Shown here: positions 24,691-33,654 of the stretch, in pieces | Numbering within the stretch: position 1 is the stretch's first letter | How the letters are laid out: each line of letters opens with the position of its first letter | NCBI GenBank assembly: GCA_963765375.1 | Contig: CAVXVZ010000001.1 | Location: 234,791-298,790 of the forward strand | From: Roseiarcus sp963765375 | GTDB taxonomy: Bacteria; Pseudomonadota; Alphaproteobacteria; Rhizobiales; Beijerinckiaceae | Direction of reading: 5' to 3' | Length of the DNA: 64,000 nucleotides | Position numbers and translations under genes: made by a program | Notes under the pieces: model-generated | Told to the model about the DNA's origin: nothing | What the model saw: the letters and a program-made list of their open reading frames with translations, nothing else | Databases searched by the model: none

Positions 24691-25658
24691 GCGACGGCGA
24701 GAGCATAAGCGTCAATCGACGCGCCGCCGAATTGACGGCCGCCCTGCGCCGCGACGCCGCTATGTTAAACCTCGGGGTTGCGCGCGGGCCGCTCGGGGAA
24801 ACCTTGATCGACGCCGGCGCAGAGCGGCGCGGCGGCGTCGAAGCAGGGCTGCGTCTCGCGGAAATCTGTCTGGGCGGCCTTGGGGCGGTTCGGCTTAGCC
24901 CGGACAATGCGACGCCGCGCTGGCCCTGGACTATCGCGGTCAGTTCGCCGCAGCCGGTCATCGCGTGCCTTGGGAGCCAATATGCCGGCTGGAGCCTGAC
25001 ACACGGCGCCGGCAAAGACGCATTCTTCGCTCTCGGTTCCGGCCCGGCTCGCGCGCTTGCGCAAAAGGAGACGGTTTTGAAGGAGATCGGCTATCGGGAC
25101 GAAGCCGATGTCGCCACCCTCGTCATCGAAAGCGGCCGCCCGCCGCCGCCCGAGATCGTGGCGAACGTGGCGCGGGATTGCAAGGTCGCGCCATCCGCTT
25201 TGACTGTGATTTATGCGCCGACGCAGAGCCTGGCCGGAGGCGCGCAGGTGATCGCGCGGGTCCTGGAAGTGGCATTGCACAAAGCGCACGAGCTCAAGTT
25301 CCCGCTCGAGCGCATCGTCAGCGGCATGGGCGCCGCGCCCCTCAGCCCGCCGCATCCCGATTTCGTCACCGCGATGGGCCGCACCAACGACGCGATCATC
25401 TACGGTGGACGCGCGCAGCTCTACGTCACCGGGCCGGCCGCGGACGCGAAATCTCTCGCCGAGGCCCTTCCCAGCCGCGCGTCGCGTCATTTCGGCGCCC
25501 CGTTCGCCGAGATTTTTAAGCGCTTCCAGGGTGATTTCTACGCCATCGACCCCATGCTGTTCAGTCCGGCCGAGGTTATCGTCGCCGCGATCGAAAGCGG
25601 GGAAAGTTTTCACGCGGGCGCCATGCATCACAAATTGCTAGATGCCTCCTTCGCCTGA
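24687..25658 (+). CDS. mch: Methenyl-H4MPT cyclohydrolase
   Basis: 323 residues from TTG 24687, overlapping orfY's stop. Motifs normal for Mch: ACLGSQYAGWSLTHG, GYRDEADVATLVIESG, PTQSLAGGAQVIARVLE and GAAPLSPPHPDFVTAMGRTN. It hydrolyses methenyl-H4MPT to 5-formyl-H4MPT, between MtdB and Fhc. It overlaps orf5 by 17 nt. The TTG start together with the overlap suggests translational coupling. Confidence 0.93.
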   Translation: MSDGESISVNRRAAELTAALRRDAAMLNLGVARGPLGETLIDAGAERRGGVEAGLRLAEICLGGLGAVRLSPDNATPRWPWTIAVSSPQPVIACLGSQYAGWSLTHGAGKDAFFALGSGPARALAQKETVLKEIGYRDEADVATLVIESGRPPPPEIVANVARDCKVAPSALTVIYAPTQSLAGGAQVIARVLEVALHKAHELKFPLERIVSGMGAAPLSPPHPDFVTAMGRTNDAIIYGGRAQLYVTGPAADAKSLAEALPSRASRHFGAPFAEIFKRFQGDFYAIDPMLFSPAEVIVAAIESGESFHAGAMHHKLLDASFA

Positions 25659-26586
25659 CGGTTCGGCGCGCCGCGCCAGCGGCCCCACAATTCTTGTCAT
25701 CAGTGATCAGCGCGACTGGCACGCGCGCCAAATGGAAGCGGCGTTCGCCGCGGCGGGCGCGCGCGCCGTGCGGATCGATCTTGCGGCGTGCGACTTCGAC
25801 ACGCGTAGCCCGAGCGGGCTGATGCTGCCCTTCCTGGGATCGCAATTGCCGGACGCAGTGCACGTCCGTACGTTGTCGGCCGGGTCTTTCGAAGCGATCA
25901 CCAAGCGTCTGGGCGTCTTGCATGCGCTGGCGAAAGTTGGAGTGGTCGTCTGGAACGACGCGCGCGCCATCGAACGCTGTGTCGACAAGTCCATGACGAG
26001 CTTTCTGCTCGCGCGCGCCCGCGTGCCGACGCCGCCGACATGGACGATGGAATCAGCGCCAGCCGCGCGCGCCCTCGTCGAGCGCGAAGCGCCGCGCGGC
26101 CCGCTCGTGCTCAAGCCGCTGTTCGGCGCGCAGGGAAAGGGCCTGCGCCTGATTCGGCGGCCGGAAGACTTGCCCGGTCCGGAAGACGTCGCAGGCGTCT
26201 ACTACCTGCAGCGTTTTCAACCGATCGAAACCAAGGACTTCAGGGATTTTAGACTGTTCGTTCTGCGCGGTCGCGTTGTCGGCGCGATGATGCGCCGCGC
26301 CTCGACATGGATAACCAACGTCAAGCAAGGAGGCAAACCCCTTGCCGTCGCGCCTGATCCGGGAATGGAGCGTCTCGCCATCGCGGCGGCGGAAGCGGTC
26401 GGAGCCGCCATCGCCGGGGTCGATCTCATCGTGACCGTCGACGGCGCGCCGACAGTGCTCGAGGTCAACAGCATGCCTGCATGGGCTGGCCTGCAAACGG
26501 TCAGCGCGTGCAACATCGCGGAGGCGATCGCGGTCGCTCTCATGGACGAATTGGACGGCCGGCCGACGCAACGGCGCGTCCAATGA
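25642..26586 (+). CDS. orf5: RimK-like ATP-grasp ligase of the H4MPT cluster (Orf5-type)
   Basis: 314 residues. ATP-grasp domain from about residue 110: LVLKPLFGAQGKGLRLI (nucleotide loop), FRDFRLFVLRGRVVGAMMRR, and LEVNSMPAWAGLQ (Mg-binding Asn/Glu). Similar to MptN/RimK glutamate ligases, so a glutamate-adding step in H4MPT or methanofuran maturation is plausible. The order mch-orf5-orf7-fae is the same as in Methylobacterium. It overlaps orf7 by ATGA. The substrate is inferred. Confidence 0.8.
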   Translation: MPPSPDGSARRASGPTILVISDQRDWHARQMEAAFAAAGARAVRIDLAACDFDTRSPSGLMLPFLGSQLPDAVHVRTLSAGSFEAITKRLGVLHALAKVGVVVWNDARAIERCVDKSMTSFLLARARVPTPPTWTMESAPAARALVEREAPRGPLVLKPLFGAQGKGLRLIRRPEDLPGPEDVAGVYYLQRFQPIETKDFRDFRLFVLRGRVVGAMMRRASTWITNVKQGGKPLAVAPDPGMERLAIAAAEAVGAAIAGVDLIVTVDGAPTVLEVNSMPAWAGLQTVSACNIAEAIAVALMDELDGRPTQRRVQ

Positions 26587-27473
26587 ATGACGGCGAAGAC
26601 CGGGTCGCTGCGGCCTACATCGAGGCATGCCTCGCTGAGCTCGACGCGCCCAAACCGGGCAATGTGCATCGGTTCGCGCCGGGCCACGAAATGAGCGTCG
26701 CCGACTTCGTTCGCAGCGCCGAAGCGAGCGCCGGCCCTATCGTCGAAAGAGGCGCGCGCGTGGGCGTGCGCATCCGCTGCGCCGTCGAAGCGACCCTGTC
26801 GGCGGTCGGTCGGAACACGAACCTCGGCATCATCCTCTTGTGCGCGCCGCTCGCGGCGGCGATGGAGCGCGCGCACGTCGCGCTGCGTCCCGCGCTGGCC
26901 GGCGTACTCGACAATCTCGACCGGGCGGACGCCGCGGACGCCTTTTCCGCCATCGCCGCGGCCAACCCTGGCGGACTCGGTCGCGCGGCCCGGCACGACG
27001 TGAACGCCCCCGCCGCCGCGACGCTGCGCGAGGCCATGGCCGAGGCGGCGGAGCGCGACCGGATCGCGCGCCAATACGCCACGGCCTATGACGACATTTT
27101 CGTGCTCGGCTTGCCGGCGCTGGCGATAGCCCGCAGGCGGCGAAGCGACCCGCGCTGGTCGACGCTCGACGTCTATTTGACTTTTCTCGCCGCGCTGCCC
27201 GACACCCACATCTTGCGCAAATTTGACGCGGCCACCGCGGAGGGGGTTCGCCGCGAGGCGGCGGAGTGGCGGGACGCCTTCGCGGCGGCTCATGATCCGG
27301 AGGGGATGACCGAGGGGCTTCTGAGCTGGGACGCGGCGCTCAAAGCGCGCGGGATCAATCCCGGAACCAGCGCGGACCTGACGGTGGCGACGCTTTTTGC
27401 GTCGAAGCTGTCCTCAATTCGCGGCGACAATTGCGCCGCGACCATCTTGCCCTTGCGCCCCAAGGATGATTGA
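26583..27473 (+). CDS. orf7: Triphosphoribosyl-dephospho-CoA synthase-like protein (Orf7-type)
   Basis: 296 residues from ATG 26583. CitG/MdcB-like: CLAELDAPKPGNVHRF and RNTNLGIILLCAPLAAA are the nucleotide-binding motifs; the C-terminus reads NPGTSADLTVATLFASKL. True CitG makes a prosthetic-group precursor for citrate lyase; no citrate lyase acyl-carrier genes are here, and the position between orf5 and fae marks it as the methylotroph paralogue, implicated in cofactor synthesis. The reaction is unknown. Confidence 0.8.
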   Translation: MNDGEDRVAAAYIEACLAELDAPKPGNVHRFAPGHEMSVADFVRSAEASAGPIVERGARVGVRIRCAVEATLSAVGRNTNLGIILLCAPLAAAMERAHVALRPALAGVLDNLDRADAADAFSAIAAANPGGLGRAARHDVNAPAAATLREAMAEAAERDRIARQYATAYDDIFVLGLPALAIARRRRSDPRWSTLDVYLTFLAALPDTHILRKFDAATAEGVRREAAEWRDAFAAAHDPEGMTEGLLSWDAALKARGINPGTSADLTVATLFASKLSSIRGDNCAATILPLRPKDD

Positions 27474-27614
27474 GTTGGGCTACGGGGAAACCCCGCGACT
27501 ATCCGGCCAACCGATCCCGCTCATGCGGGATGCTGAAAACAAGGATAGCCAGTCCGCCTCGTCGGAAGCGGCGGGACGGTTTGTGGATTGGCTCGATCCC
27601 AGGGAGGAGTTAGC

Positions 27615-28121
27615 ATGGCCAAAATTAACAAACTTATGGTTGGCGAATCGCTCGTCGGCGACGGCAACGAAGTCGCCCATATCGATCTCATCATCGGGCC
27701 CAGGGGGAGCGCGGCTGAAAGCGCCTTCGCGAACGCGCTGACCAACAACAAGGATGGCTTTACCTCCCTCCTTGCGGTTTTGGCGCCCAACCTGCCGGCG
27801 AAGCCGTCGACCGTGATGTTCAACAAGGTGACGATCAAGGGCGCCAAGCAAGCGGTGCAAATGTTCGGACCGGCGCAACACGCGGTCGCGAAGGCGGTCG
27901 CGGACAGCGTCGCCGACGGCACGATTCCCGCCGCGGAGGCCGACGACATATTCATCTGCGTCGGCGTCTTCATCCATTGGGAAGCGGCTGACGACAAGAA
28001 GATCCATGAATTCAACTATCGCGCCGTCAAGGAATCGATCGAGCGCGCCGTGAGCGGCAAGCCGACGCCCGCGGAAGTCGTCGCCCAGCGCAACTCCGCG
28101 AAGCACCCGTTCAGCCCCTAA
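27615..28121 (+). CDS. fae: Formaldehyde-activating enzyme Fae
   Basis: 168 residues from ATG 27615 with AGGGAGGAG upstream, an unusually strong RBS fitting its very high expression. VAHIDLIIGPRGS contains the catalytic His22, and VQMFGPAQHAVAKAVAD and FIHWEAADDKKI are highly conserved. Fae condenses formaldehyde with H4MPT to methylene-H4MPT in the cytoplasm, the entry point of the pathway. It is separated from orf7 by 141 nt, so it may have its own promoter, and is followed by a strong terminator. Confidence 0.95.
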   Translation: MAKINKLMVGESLVGDGNEVAHIDLIIGPRGSAAESAFANALTNNKDGFTSLLAVLAPNLPAKPSTVMFNKVTIKGAKQAVQMFGPAQHAVAKAVADSVADGTIPAAEADDIFICVGVFIHWEAADDKKIHEFNYRAVKESIERAVSGKPTPAEVVAQRNSAKHPFSP

Positions 28122-28156
28122 GCTCAATTCAACACTGGCCGCTTCGATCGCGGCCG

Positions 28157-28192
28157 ACACGCGGGAAACTCACTCTCCCGCGTGTATTTTTT
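28157..28192 (+). terminator. Rho-independent terminator after fae
   Basis: Arms ACACGCGGGA (28157-28166) and TCCCGCGTGT (28176-28185), a 9-nt loop, then ATTTTTTG. It closes the orfY-mch-orf5-orf7-fae unit and marks the end of the methylotrophy island. Confidence 0.9.
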
Positions 28193-28230
28193 GTCGTTTC
28201 GATAGTCCTTAAATCGCGGACATTAACTCA

Positions 28231-28939
28231 TTGCACACCGACTTCCCGAAACTCTGGACTGACTTTTGGGCCTGGATGGAACAACACCCAGCGGGCTTGT
28301 TCTTATTTCGCGGTCAAGCCGACAGAAGTCCAATCATCCCGAAGATTGGACGCCCAGCCTTCAAGTACCACCCTGCACGTGAGAACTCAGCTCCACGAAG
28401 CGTTCAAGCGCGCCGCTCGCTCGTTCGTCCAGACGCCCCTTTCAGAGTGGGAGTGGCTGGCGCTGGCGCAGCATCATGGGGCGCCCACTCGGCTGGCCGA
28501 TTGGTCAACATCGCCATTGGTCGCCGCATGGTTTGCGGTCGCTTCATATCCGGAAACCACCGACGCCGCTATCTTCGGGCTTGATGTCAACAAAGTAGAC
28601 CATTTGGAGATCGCCACCGGCATCGTGACCAGAAGCGGGGCCAGCTTCGCCAATCCGTTCGCCATTAAGGATGGCGTCTATCTTATTGAGACCGCCCCGG
28701 TGTCGGCCCGCATCACGACACAGCGGGGCATCTTCACAGTGCACGGCAGCCCAACTTCCGAGCTTGTCATTCCGGCGCCGGACACCTTTGCCATTCGCAA
28801 CGAGTTCAGAGCGGATTTTCAAGGGCGGCTCCTCGACTTGGGGATCGACGCCTCCCATATCTATCCAGACCTCGATGGACTGTGTAGAACGCTGGAGTGG
28901 AAGCTCAAGTCCGGTCGTGGCTTTTCGTTGATCGCCTAG
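28231..28939 (+). CDS. FRG-domain protein (one apparent frameshift)
   Basis: The N-terminal frame from TTG 28231 reads LWTDFWAWM then LFLFRGQADRSPIIPKIGR, the FRG motif. The second frame gives EWEWLALAQHHGAPTRLADW and STSPLVAAWFAVASYPETT, the family's central block. Deleting one A in GAACTC 28383-28388 joins them as RETQLHEAFKR, giving about 235 residues. FRG proteins are scattered among accessory genes and prophages; no biochemical activity is established to my knowledge. The TTG start lacks a good RBS. A small gene follows after 9 nt. Confidence 0.75.
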
Positions 28940-28948
28940 GAGGCCCCG

Positions 28949-29299
28949 ATGGCCAAGTCAAAGGCCCCGAATTCACCCCCCCCTCCCGATGTTGTAGGGG
29001 CGAAGCTCTACGGCGTCACCGAGCAGGTCGCTGTTGAGATTGGGCGTAAGGTGCAGAGCTTGTACAAGGAAAGCGGCCGGGTGGCGCGTCTCAAGACCAT
29101 GCGCTTCATCCCTTCCACCTGGACGGAGCTGAATGACGGTGCGTTCCAGGTGATAGCGAATACGACCGTGGAGATCGTCGGCGCGGGCGGCGCGCCCCGT
29201 CCCGAGACGGTCGATTCGGTCGTGACGTTCCGGAAGGCCGACGGCGCGGAAAAACTGCAAAGTCTATCAATTCCGGCGCTCGAACACACGGCCCCCTGA
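28949..29299 (+). CDS. Small protein downstream of the FRG gene, unknown
   Basis: 116 residues from ATG 28949 with GGAGG upstream and only 9 nt after the FRG gene, so co-transcription is likely. N-terminus Pro-rich and disordered (KAPNSPPPPDVVGAKLYG), then a compact alpha/beta region (VAVEIGRKVQSLYKESGRV; TVEIVGAGG). No signal peptide or TM. No family recognised. As partner of an FRG protein it could be an immunity or regulatory factor; this is speculation. Confidence 0.6.
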   Translation: MAKSKAPNSPPPPDVVGAKLYGVTEQVAVEIGRKVQSLYKESGRVARLKTMRFIPSTWTELNDGAFQVIANTTVEIVGAGGAPRPETVDSVVTFRKADGAEKLQSLSIPALEHTAP

Positions 29300-29329
29300 G
29301 GGTCCCGTCTTTAGCTTTTCCGCGAACCC

Positions 29330-29545
29330 CTATCGCGCCCGGTTACGGAACCAGGCGAAGACAAGCGCCGCCAAGCCAATGACGAGCGCGCCGAGTCCGT
29401 GGTTGAAATGGGGCTTGGTGGATCCTGGGGCGAAGCCGGGCACAAAAGCAGGGAGTTCGCCCGCAGGCGTCAGCCAGTAAAGCGCAGCCAAAGCGACGAA
29501 CGCCAGCCCGACGATGACTGCGATTGAAACTACGATCGTGTTCAC
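29330..29545 (-). CDS. Small two-TM membrane protein
   Basis: 71 residues from GTG 29545, preceded by GGAGGA. Two hydrophobic helices (IVVSIAVIVGLAFVALAALY and GALVIGLAALVFAWF) joined by a Pro/Gly loop. No recognised domain. It is convergent with the FRG partner gene. A real gene by RBS and topology. Confidence 0.6.
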   Translation of the reverse strand: MNTIVVSIAVIVGLAFVALAALYWLTPAGELPAFVPGFAPGSTKPHFNHGLGALVIGLAALVFAWFRNRAR

Positions 29546-29703
29546 GGCTTGGTCCTCCCGCCCGTCCTAATCGCCACGCCTTCCTTAGCCGCACTTCCCC
29601 CGCCGCCCGCCACTCGCGAACTCGGCGTCCTGCCAGGGCTTTGACGATCTGATCGCCGCCTGAAACCGCCGGCGCCGCCCGGCGGGCGGCCCTGCCAAAT
29701 TCG

Positions 29704-31011
29704 TCAGGTCCGTCCTTCTCCCGTCACCCGCCAGATCACGTCGCCCACATCGTCCGCCACCAGAAGCGAGCCGCCGGGGCCGAGCGCGACCCCCACGGGG
29801 CGGCCGTACGACAATCGCTCGTCCGGCGAGAGAAAGCCGGTGAGGACATCGCGCGGCGGTCCGGCCGGGCGCCCATCCGCGAACGGGACAAAGGCGACCT
29901 TGTAGCCGGCGAGCGTGCTGCGGTTCCAGGAGCCGTGCTGGCCGACCACCATGCCTTCGGGAAAGCCGGGAAGCGCGCCGGCCGGCAGCCAGCAGAGGCC
30001 GAGCGAAGCGGTGTGGCCGCCGAGCGCATAGTCGGGCGTGATCGCCTTCGCGACCTTATCCGGATCCTGCGGCACACGATCATCCACCGTCCGCCCCCAA
30101 TAGCAATAGGGCCAGCCGTAGAAGCCGCCGTCGCGGACTGAGGTCAGATAATCGGGAGGCGTCTCGTCGCCGAGCCCGTCGCGCTCGTTGACCGACGTCC
30201 ACAGTGCGCCGGTCCGAGGCTCCCAGGCGAGGCCCACCGGATTGCGCAGGCCGCTCGCGAAGATGCGGCTCCCGCCGCTCTTGAGATCGAGCTCGTAAAT
30301 CGCTGCCCGACCCTCCTCGACGGCCACGCCGTCGTCGGCGATATTGGTGCGGGATCCGACCCCGGCGTAGAGCTTCGTCCCGTCGGGGCTCGCGAGCAGG
30401 CTTCGCGTCCAATGCCCATCGGTCTTGAACGTGATCAGCTTGCGCCCCGGCGTCGCGATGCAACTCGCGCCCGGCGAATAGGCGAAGGCGACCACGCCGT
30501 CGGTGTTGCCGACGTAGAATGTATCGCCGACGAGCGCCATTCCGAACGGCTGCTTCAGCCCGTCGAGGAACAGGTTGCGGACCTCGGCGACACCATCGCC
30601 GTCCCTGTCCATGAGAAGCGTGATCCGGTTCGGGCTCGGGCCGACGGCGGCGGCGCGCTTGAGCGTGCTGAACATGGCGTAGTCGAAGAAGCTCGCGATC
30701 GGCACAAACTCCATCAGCGCCTCGGCGACCAGCACCTCGCCGCCCGACAGCACGTGGATCCAGCGCGGGTGCTTGAGGCCGCTCGCAAACGCATTGACCT
30801 TGAGCCCCGGGGCGGCGATCGGCGTCTGCCCTTGCGGCCAGCCTTTCGCGGTCGGCATCTTGAGGGTCGGAACGGCGCCCTGGGGTCTTGCTGGCGGGAT
30901 CGTCGGGCTCGCGCCGAAGGTCGGCCCGGGCGCTCCCTGCGACCGCCTTAACCAGATCGCCGTCGCGCCGGCCAGCTCGGCCAGCCGCGAAACAATGTCG
31001 GACAAACCCAT
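29704..31011 (-). CDS. PQQ/sorbosone-dehydrogenase-family beta-propeller protein
   Basis: 435 residues from ATG 31011 with GGGAGAG upstream. Soluble glucose/L-sorbosone dehydrogenase-type propeller: FASGLKHPRWIHVLSGGEVL, LLMDRDGDGVAEVRNLF, FASGLRNPVGLAWEPRTGAL, YGWPYCYWG and VVGQHGSWNRSTLAGYKV. Such proteins bind PQQ and calcium and oxidise sugars or sorbosone, though many have unknown substrates. A hydrophobic stretch near residue 15 may anchor or export it. Its presence beside a PQQ-using methanol system is suggestive only. Confidence 0.8.
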   Translation of the reverse strand: MGLSDIVSRLAELAGATAIWLRRSQGAPGPTFGASPTIPPARPQGAVPTLKMPTAKGWPQGQTPIAAPGLKVNAFASGLKHPRWIHVLSGGEVLVAEALMEFVPIASFFDYAMFSTLKRAAAVGPSPNRITLLMDRDGDGVAEVRNLFLDGLKQPFGMALVGDTFYVGNTDGVVAFAYSPGASCIATPGRKLITFKTDGHWTRSLLASPDGTKLYAGVGSRTNIADDGVAVEEGRAAIYELDLKSGGSRIFASGLRNPVGLAWEPRTGALWTSVNERDGLGDETPPDYLTSVRDGGFYGWPYCYWGRTVDDRVPQDPDKVAKAITPDYALGGHTASLGLCWLPAGALPGFPEGMVVGQHGSWNRSTLAGYKVAFVPFADGRPAGPPRDVLTGFLSPDERLSYGRPVGVALGPGGSLLVADDVGDVIWRVTGEGRT

Positions 31012-31107
31012 TCGCAACTCTCCCAGCGCCTCGCCAATGTTAGCGCATGGCTCCTCCAGACGACAACGCAGCCGTCGTCGTGGCCGAACCAGGAACGGCC
31101 GGCCCTC

Positions 31108-31725
31108 TCACTTCCGCGCCGCTGCGAGCGTCCGGAAGGTGATCGAATAGCGGCGCCGGTCGAGCGCAGGAATGCTGTGCTCCCATTCCGTCCGCGACGG
31201 TCCTGATAGGAGATAGGCCGAGCGCGGCTCGACCGTCAGCGAAACGCGATCCCAGCCGTCCCCATTTTTCCGGCGGAAGCGGAAGGTGCAGGGGGCGAGC
31301 AGCGACACTCCGACCACCTCGTCGAACTGGGCCTTGTCCCGGTGCCACCCGATGCCCGCGCCGGGCGGGTATTCGTTGATAAGCACCTGCTCAAAAGCTT
31401 GCGCCGGGCGGTCAAAAGCCTCGGCGATCGTCCGTCGCAATGGCTCGAGAAATGACGGCAGCGGCGGCGCCTCGACCACCTGCCGCGCGCCATAGTCATA
31501 GCGGAAGCCAAACCCGACCACCTGGCGGTTGGCCTGGTAGCCGTGAAAATCAAACGGCTTGAACGGAAGAGCGGCAAGTTCGCGCGCGAGACCCTCCTCC
31601 CCCTCAGGCGTCAGCAGATCAGCAGAATAACGAAAGCCCTCCGGCAAGCGGCTCGAGGGGCCAAACAAATCGTCGGGTCGACCGATTGACCGGGATTGAA
31701 CCCTGCGGCGCGTCACAACATTCAT
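31108..31725 (-). CDS. AlkB-like 2-oxoglutarate/Fe(II) dioxygenase
   Basis: 205 residues from ATG 31725. Iron ligands HxD in GIGWHRDKAQFDEVVG and the distal His in TEWEHSIPALDRRRYSITF, whose Arg residues bind 2-oxoglutarate. NEYPPGAG upstream of the HxD is typical of AlkB. It repairs N-alkylated DNA or RNA bases by oxidative demethylation. A likely uracil-DNA glycosylase gene follows on the same strand upstream, so the two may form a small repair locus. Confidence 0.85.
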   Translation of the reverse strand: MNVVTRRRVQSRSIGRPDDLFGPSSRLPEGFRYSADLLTPEGEEGLARELAALPFKPFDFHGYQANRQVVGFGFRYDYGARQVVEAPPLPSFLEPLRRTIAEAFDRPAQAFEQVLINEYPPGAGIGWHRDKAQFDEVVGVSLLAPCTFRFRRKNGDGWDRVSLTVEPRSAYLLSGPSRTEWEHSIPALDRRRYSITFRTLAAARK

Positions 31726-31836
31726 CGCCGAGCTTAGATAGGCGCCGGGCAACGCCCGACAACCCCAAAAGGAGGGCGATGTCGCGCCATCAATTCTTCG
31801 GCGAGAGCGGCGCGATCCGGGGCCGCTCCAGAGCGA

Positions 31837-32496
31837 TCATCCTGTCGAGGCGACTCTGTCAGGCCACGCCCGCCCCTTCTGCCGCATGCCCAGCCGGGCA
31901 ACTGAGCGGAGGTCGCCGACGAAAGCGCCGTAGGCCGCGCGCTTGTCCTGTTCGTCGCGCAGGCGCAGGAGCGCGGAGGGGTGGACCGCGATCAACACCT
32001 GCGGTCCACTCGGGAGGTCGATGACCTCGCCGCGATGGCTCTGGATCGGGGCGGCGCGTCCGACGAGGCTTTGCGCCGCTGTAGCTCAAAGCGCGACGAC
32101 AAGCTGCGGCGCTATCGCCTCGATTTCGCCGATGAGCCACCTCGCGCTGCACACTTTGATCTCGCCGGCGTTCGGACGCTTGTGCAGCCGCCGCTTGCCA
32201 CGCGGCTCACACTTGAAATGCTTGACCGCATTGGTCACGTAGACGCGCGCGCGATCGACGCCTGCGTCGGCGAGCGCCTTGTTGAGGAGCAGGCCGGCCG
32301 GCCCCACGAACGGACGGCCCGCGAGGTCCTCGCGGTCTCCGGGTTGCTCGCCGGCAAGCATGATCTCGGCGTCGGACGGCCCCTCTCCAAACACCGTTTG
32401 GGTCGCATTCTTCCACAAGGGACATGCGCGGCAGGACGCAGCTTCGCAACGCAAGCGCTCCAAGCTGGCAGTCGCTGCGCCCGTCATCAAGTTCAT
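31837..32496 (-). pseudogene. udgX: UdgX-type uracil-DNA glycosylase interrupted by an in-frame TGA
   Basis: From about ATG 32496, CRACPLWKNATQTVFGEG, GEQPGDREDLAGRPFVGPAG, VYVTNAVKHFKCE and the R-loop GKRRLHKRPN identify UdgX, which links covalently to uracil sites through the His of KRRxH. At 32086-32088 a TGA replaces the Gly codon expected in VVAL-G-ATAAQSLVG. The same frame continues intact through SHRGEVIDL and AVHPSALLRLRDEQ to a TGA at 31837-31839. A single G-to-T change explains it. Either a fresh nonsense mutation or a base error; the start is uncertain. Confidence 0.8.
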
Positions 32497-32790
32497 CTGG
32501 GTCCGCCCGTTGCGCCAATTCAAGCCGAACATCCGAACCACAAAGTCGGACGGCGGCTTCGCGTTCCACCGCGCGGGAACATTTTTGTCAGGGCAAGCGT
32601 TCGGCCGCCCGGGAGGGTCGAACAAGACTGATTGGGGTGAAACTTCCGCGGCGTCTCTTTTTAAATCACGGAACGACGGCGACACGCCCCTCTTTGCCTA
32701 TTCGCCTCAATCGGCGCTCTCGCGATTTCGCTTGCGCTCCCGCGTGGCCGCAATCTTCGCTGACGGTCTCATGCAGGTTATACTCGCCGC

Positions 32791-33654
32791 ATGAGACTGC
32801 GCTCGCTTCTCTTCGTCCCCGGCAACTCCGAGCGCAAGTTCGCCCGCGCGGTGGATTGCGGCGCCGATGCGCTGATCCTCGACCTCGAAGATTCCGTCGC
32901 GCCGCCCAAGAAGGCCCACGCACGCGCCCTGGTCGCGAGCCTGATCGACGATAAGCCGGGCCGCGCCTGGTTCTGCTGTGTGCGCGTCAATGCGCTCGAC
33001 ACGGGGCTCACGGCCGAGGACCTCGCGGCAGTCGTCAAACCCGGCCTCGACGCGCTCCTGATTCCGAAGGCTGACGGCGCGGCCGATCTCGAGCGCGTCG
33101 GCGCGCGCCTCGATGCGCTCGAAAAAAGCGCCGGCATGCGGCAGGGCTCGGTCAAACTGGCTTGCGTGGCGACGGAAACGCCGAAGGCGATGTTCGCGCT
33201 CGCCTCCTACGCGCCGGCCCATCCCCGGCTCGTGGCGCTGACCTGGGGCGCCGAGGACCTCGCGGCGGCGCTCGGCGCGACCGACAACAAGGAGGCGGAC
33301 GGCGCCTGGACGTTTCCCTACCAGCTCGCGCGGGCGCAATGCCTGTTCGCGGCGGCGGCGGCCGAAGTCGCGGCGATCGACACCGTGTACACCAACTTTC
33401 GCGATTCCGACGGCCTCGAGCAGGATTGCCGGCGCTCGCGGCGCGACGGCTTCGTCGGCCGCCTCGCCATCCACCCCGATCAGGTCGCAATCATCAACCG
33501 CGCCTATGCGCCGTCCGAAGCCGAGATCGAGCACGCGCGCAAGATCGTCGCCGCCTTCGAGGCCGATCCGGCCGCAGGCGCGCTCGGCGTCGACGGCAAG
33601 ATGGTCGACATCCCGCACCTGAAGGCGGCGCGAAAAACCCTGGCCTCGATCTGA
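32791..33654 (+). CDS. CitE-like CoA-ester lyase (HpcH/HpaI aldolase family)
   Basis: 287 residues. Begins LRSLLFVPGNSERKFARAVD and ADALILDLEDSVAPPKK, with the acidic metal/CoA residues of the citryl-/malyl-CoA lyase fold; later ALTWGAEDLAAALGA and RLAIHPDQVAIINRAY. Candidate substrates are malyl-CoA, citramalyl-CoA or beta-methylmalyl-CoA. In serine-cycle methylotrophs malyl-CoA lyase (Mcl) is central, but Mcl is usually longer and located with serine-cycle genes, none of which are here, so the substrate is left open. Confidence 0.8.
   Translation: MRLRSLLFVPGNSERKFARAVDCGADALILDLEDSVAPPKKAHARALVASLIDDKPGRAWFCCVRVNALDTGLTAEDLAAVVKPGLDALLIPKADGAADLERVGARLDALEKSAGMRQGSVKLACVATETPKAMFALASYAPAHPRLVALTWGAEDLAAALGATDNKEADGAWTFPYQLARAQCLFAAAAAEVAAIDTVYTNFRDSDGLEQDCRRSRRDGFVGRLAIHPDQVAIINRAYAPSEAEIEHARKIVAAFEADPAAGALGVDGKMVDIPHLKAARKTLASI

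Noticed and set aside
31837..32496. UGA recoded as glycine or selenocysteine
   Set aside because: Many genes in the window end normally in TGA (xoxF, xoxJ, mtdB neighbours), and no SECIS-like element or selenoprotein family is involved.
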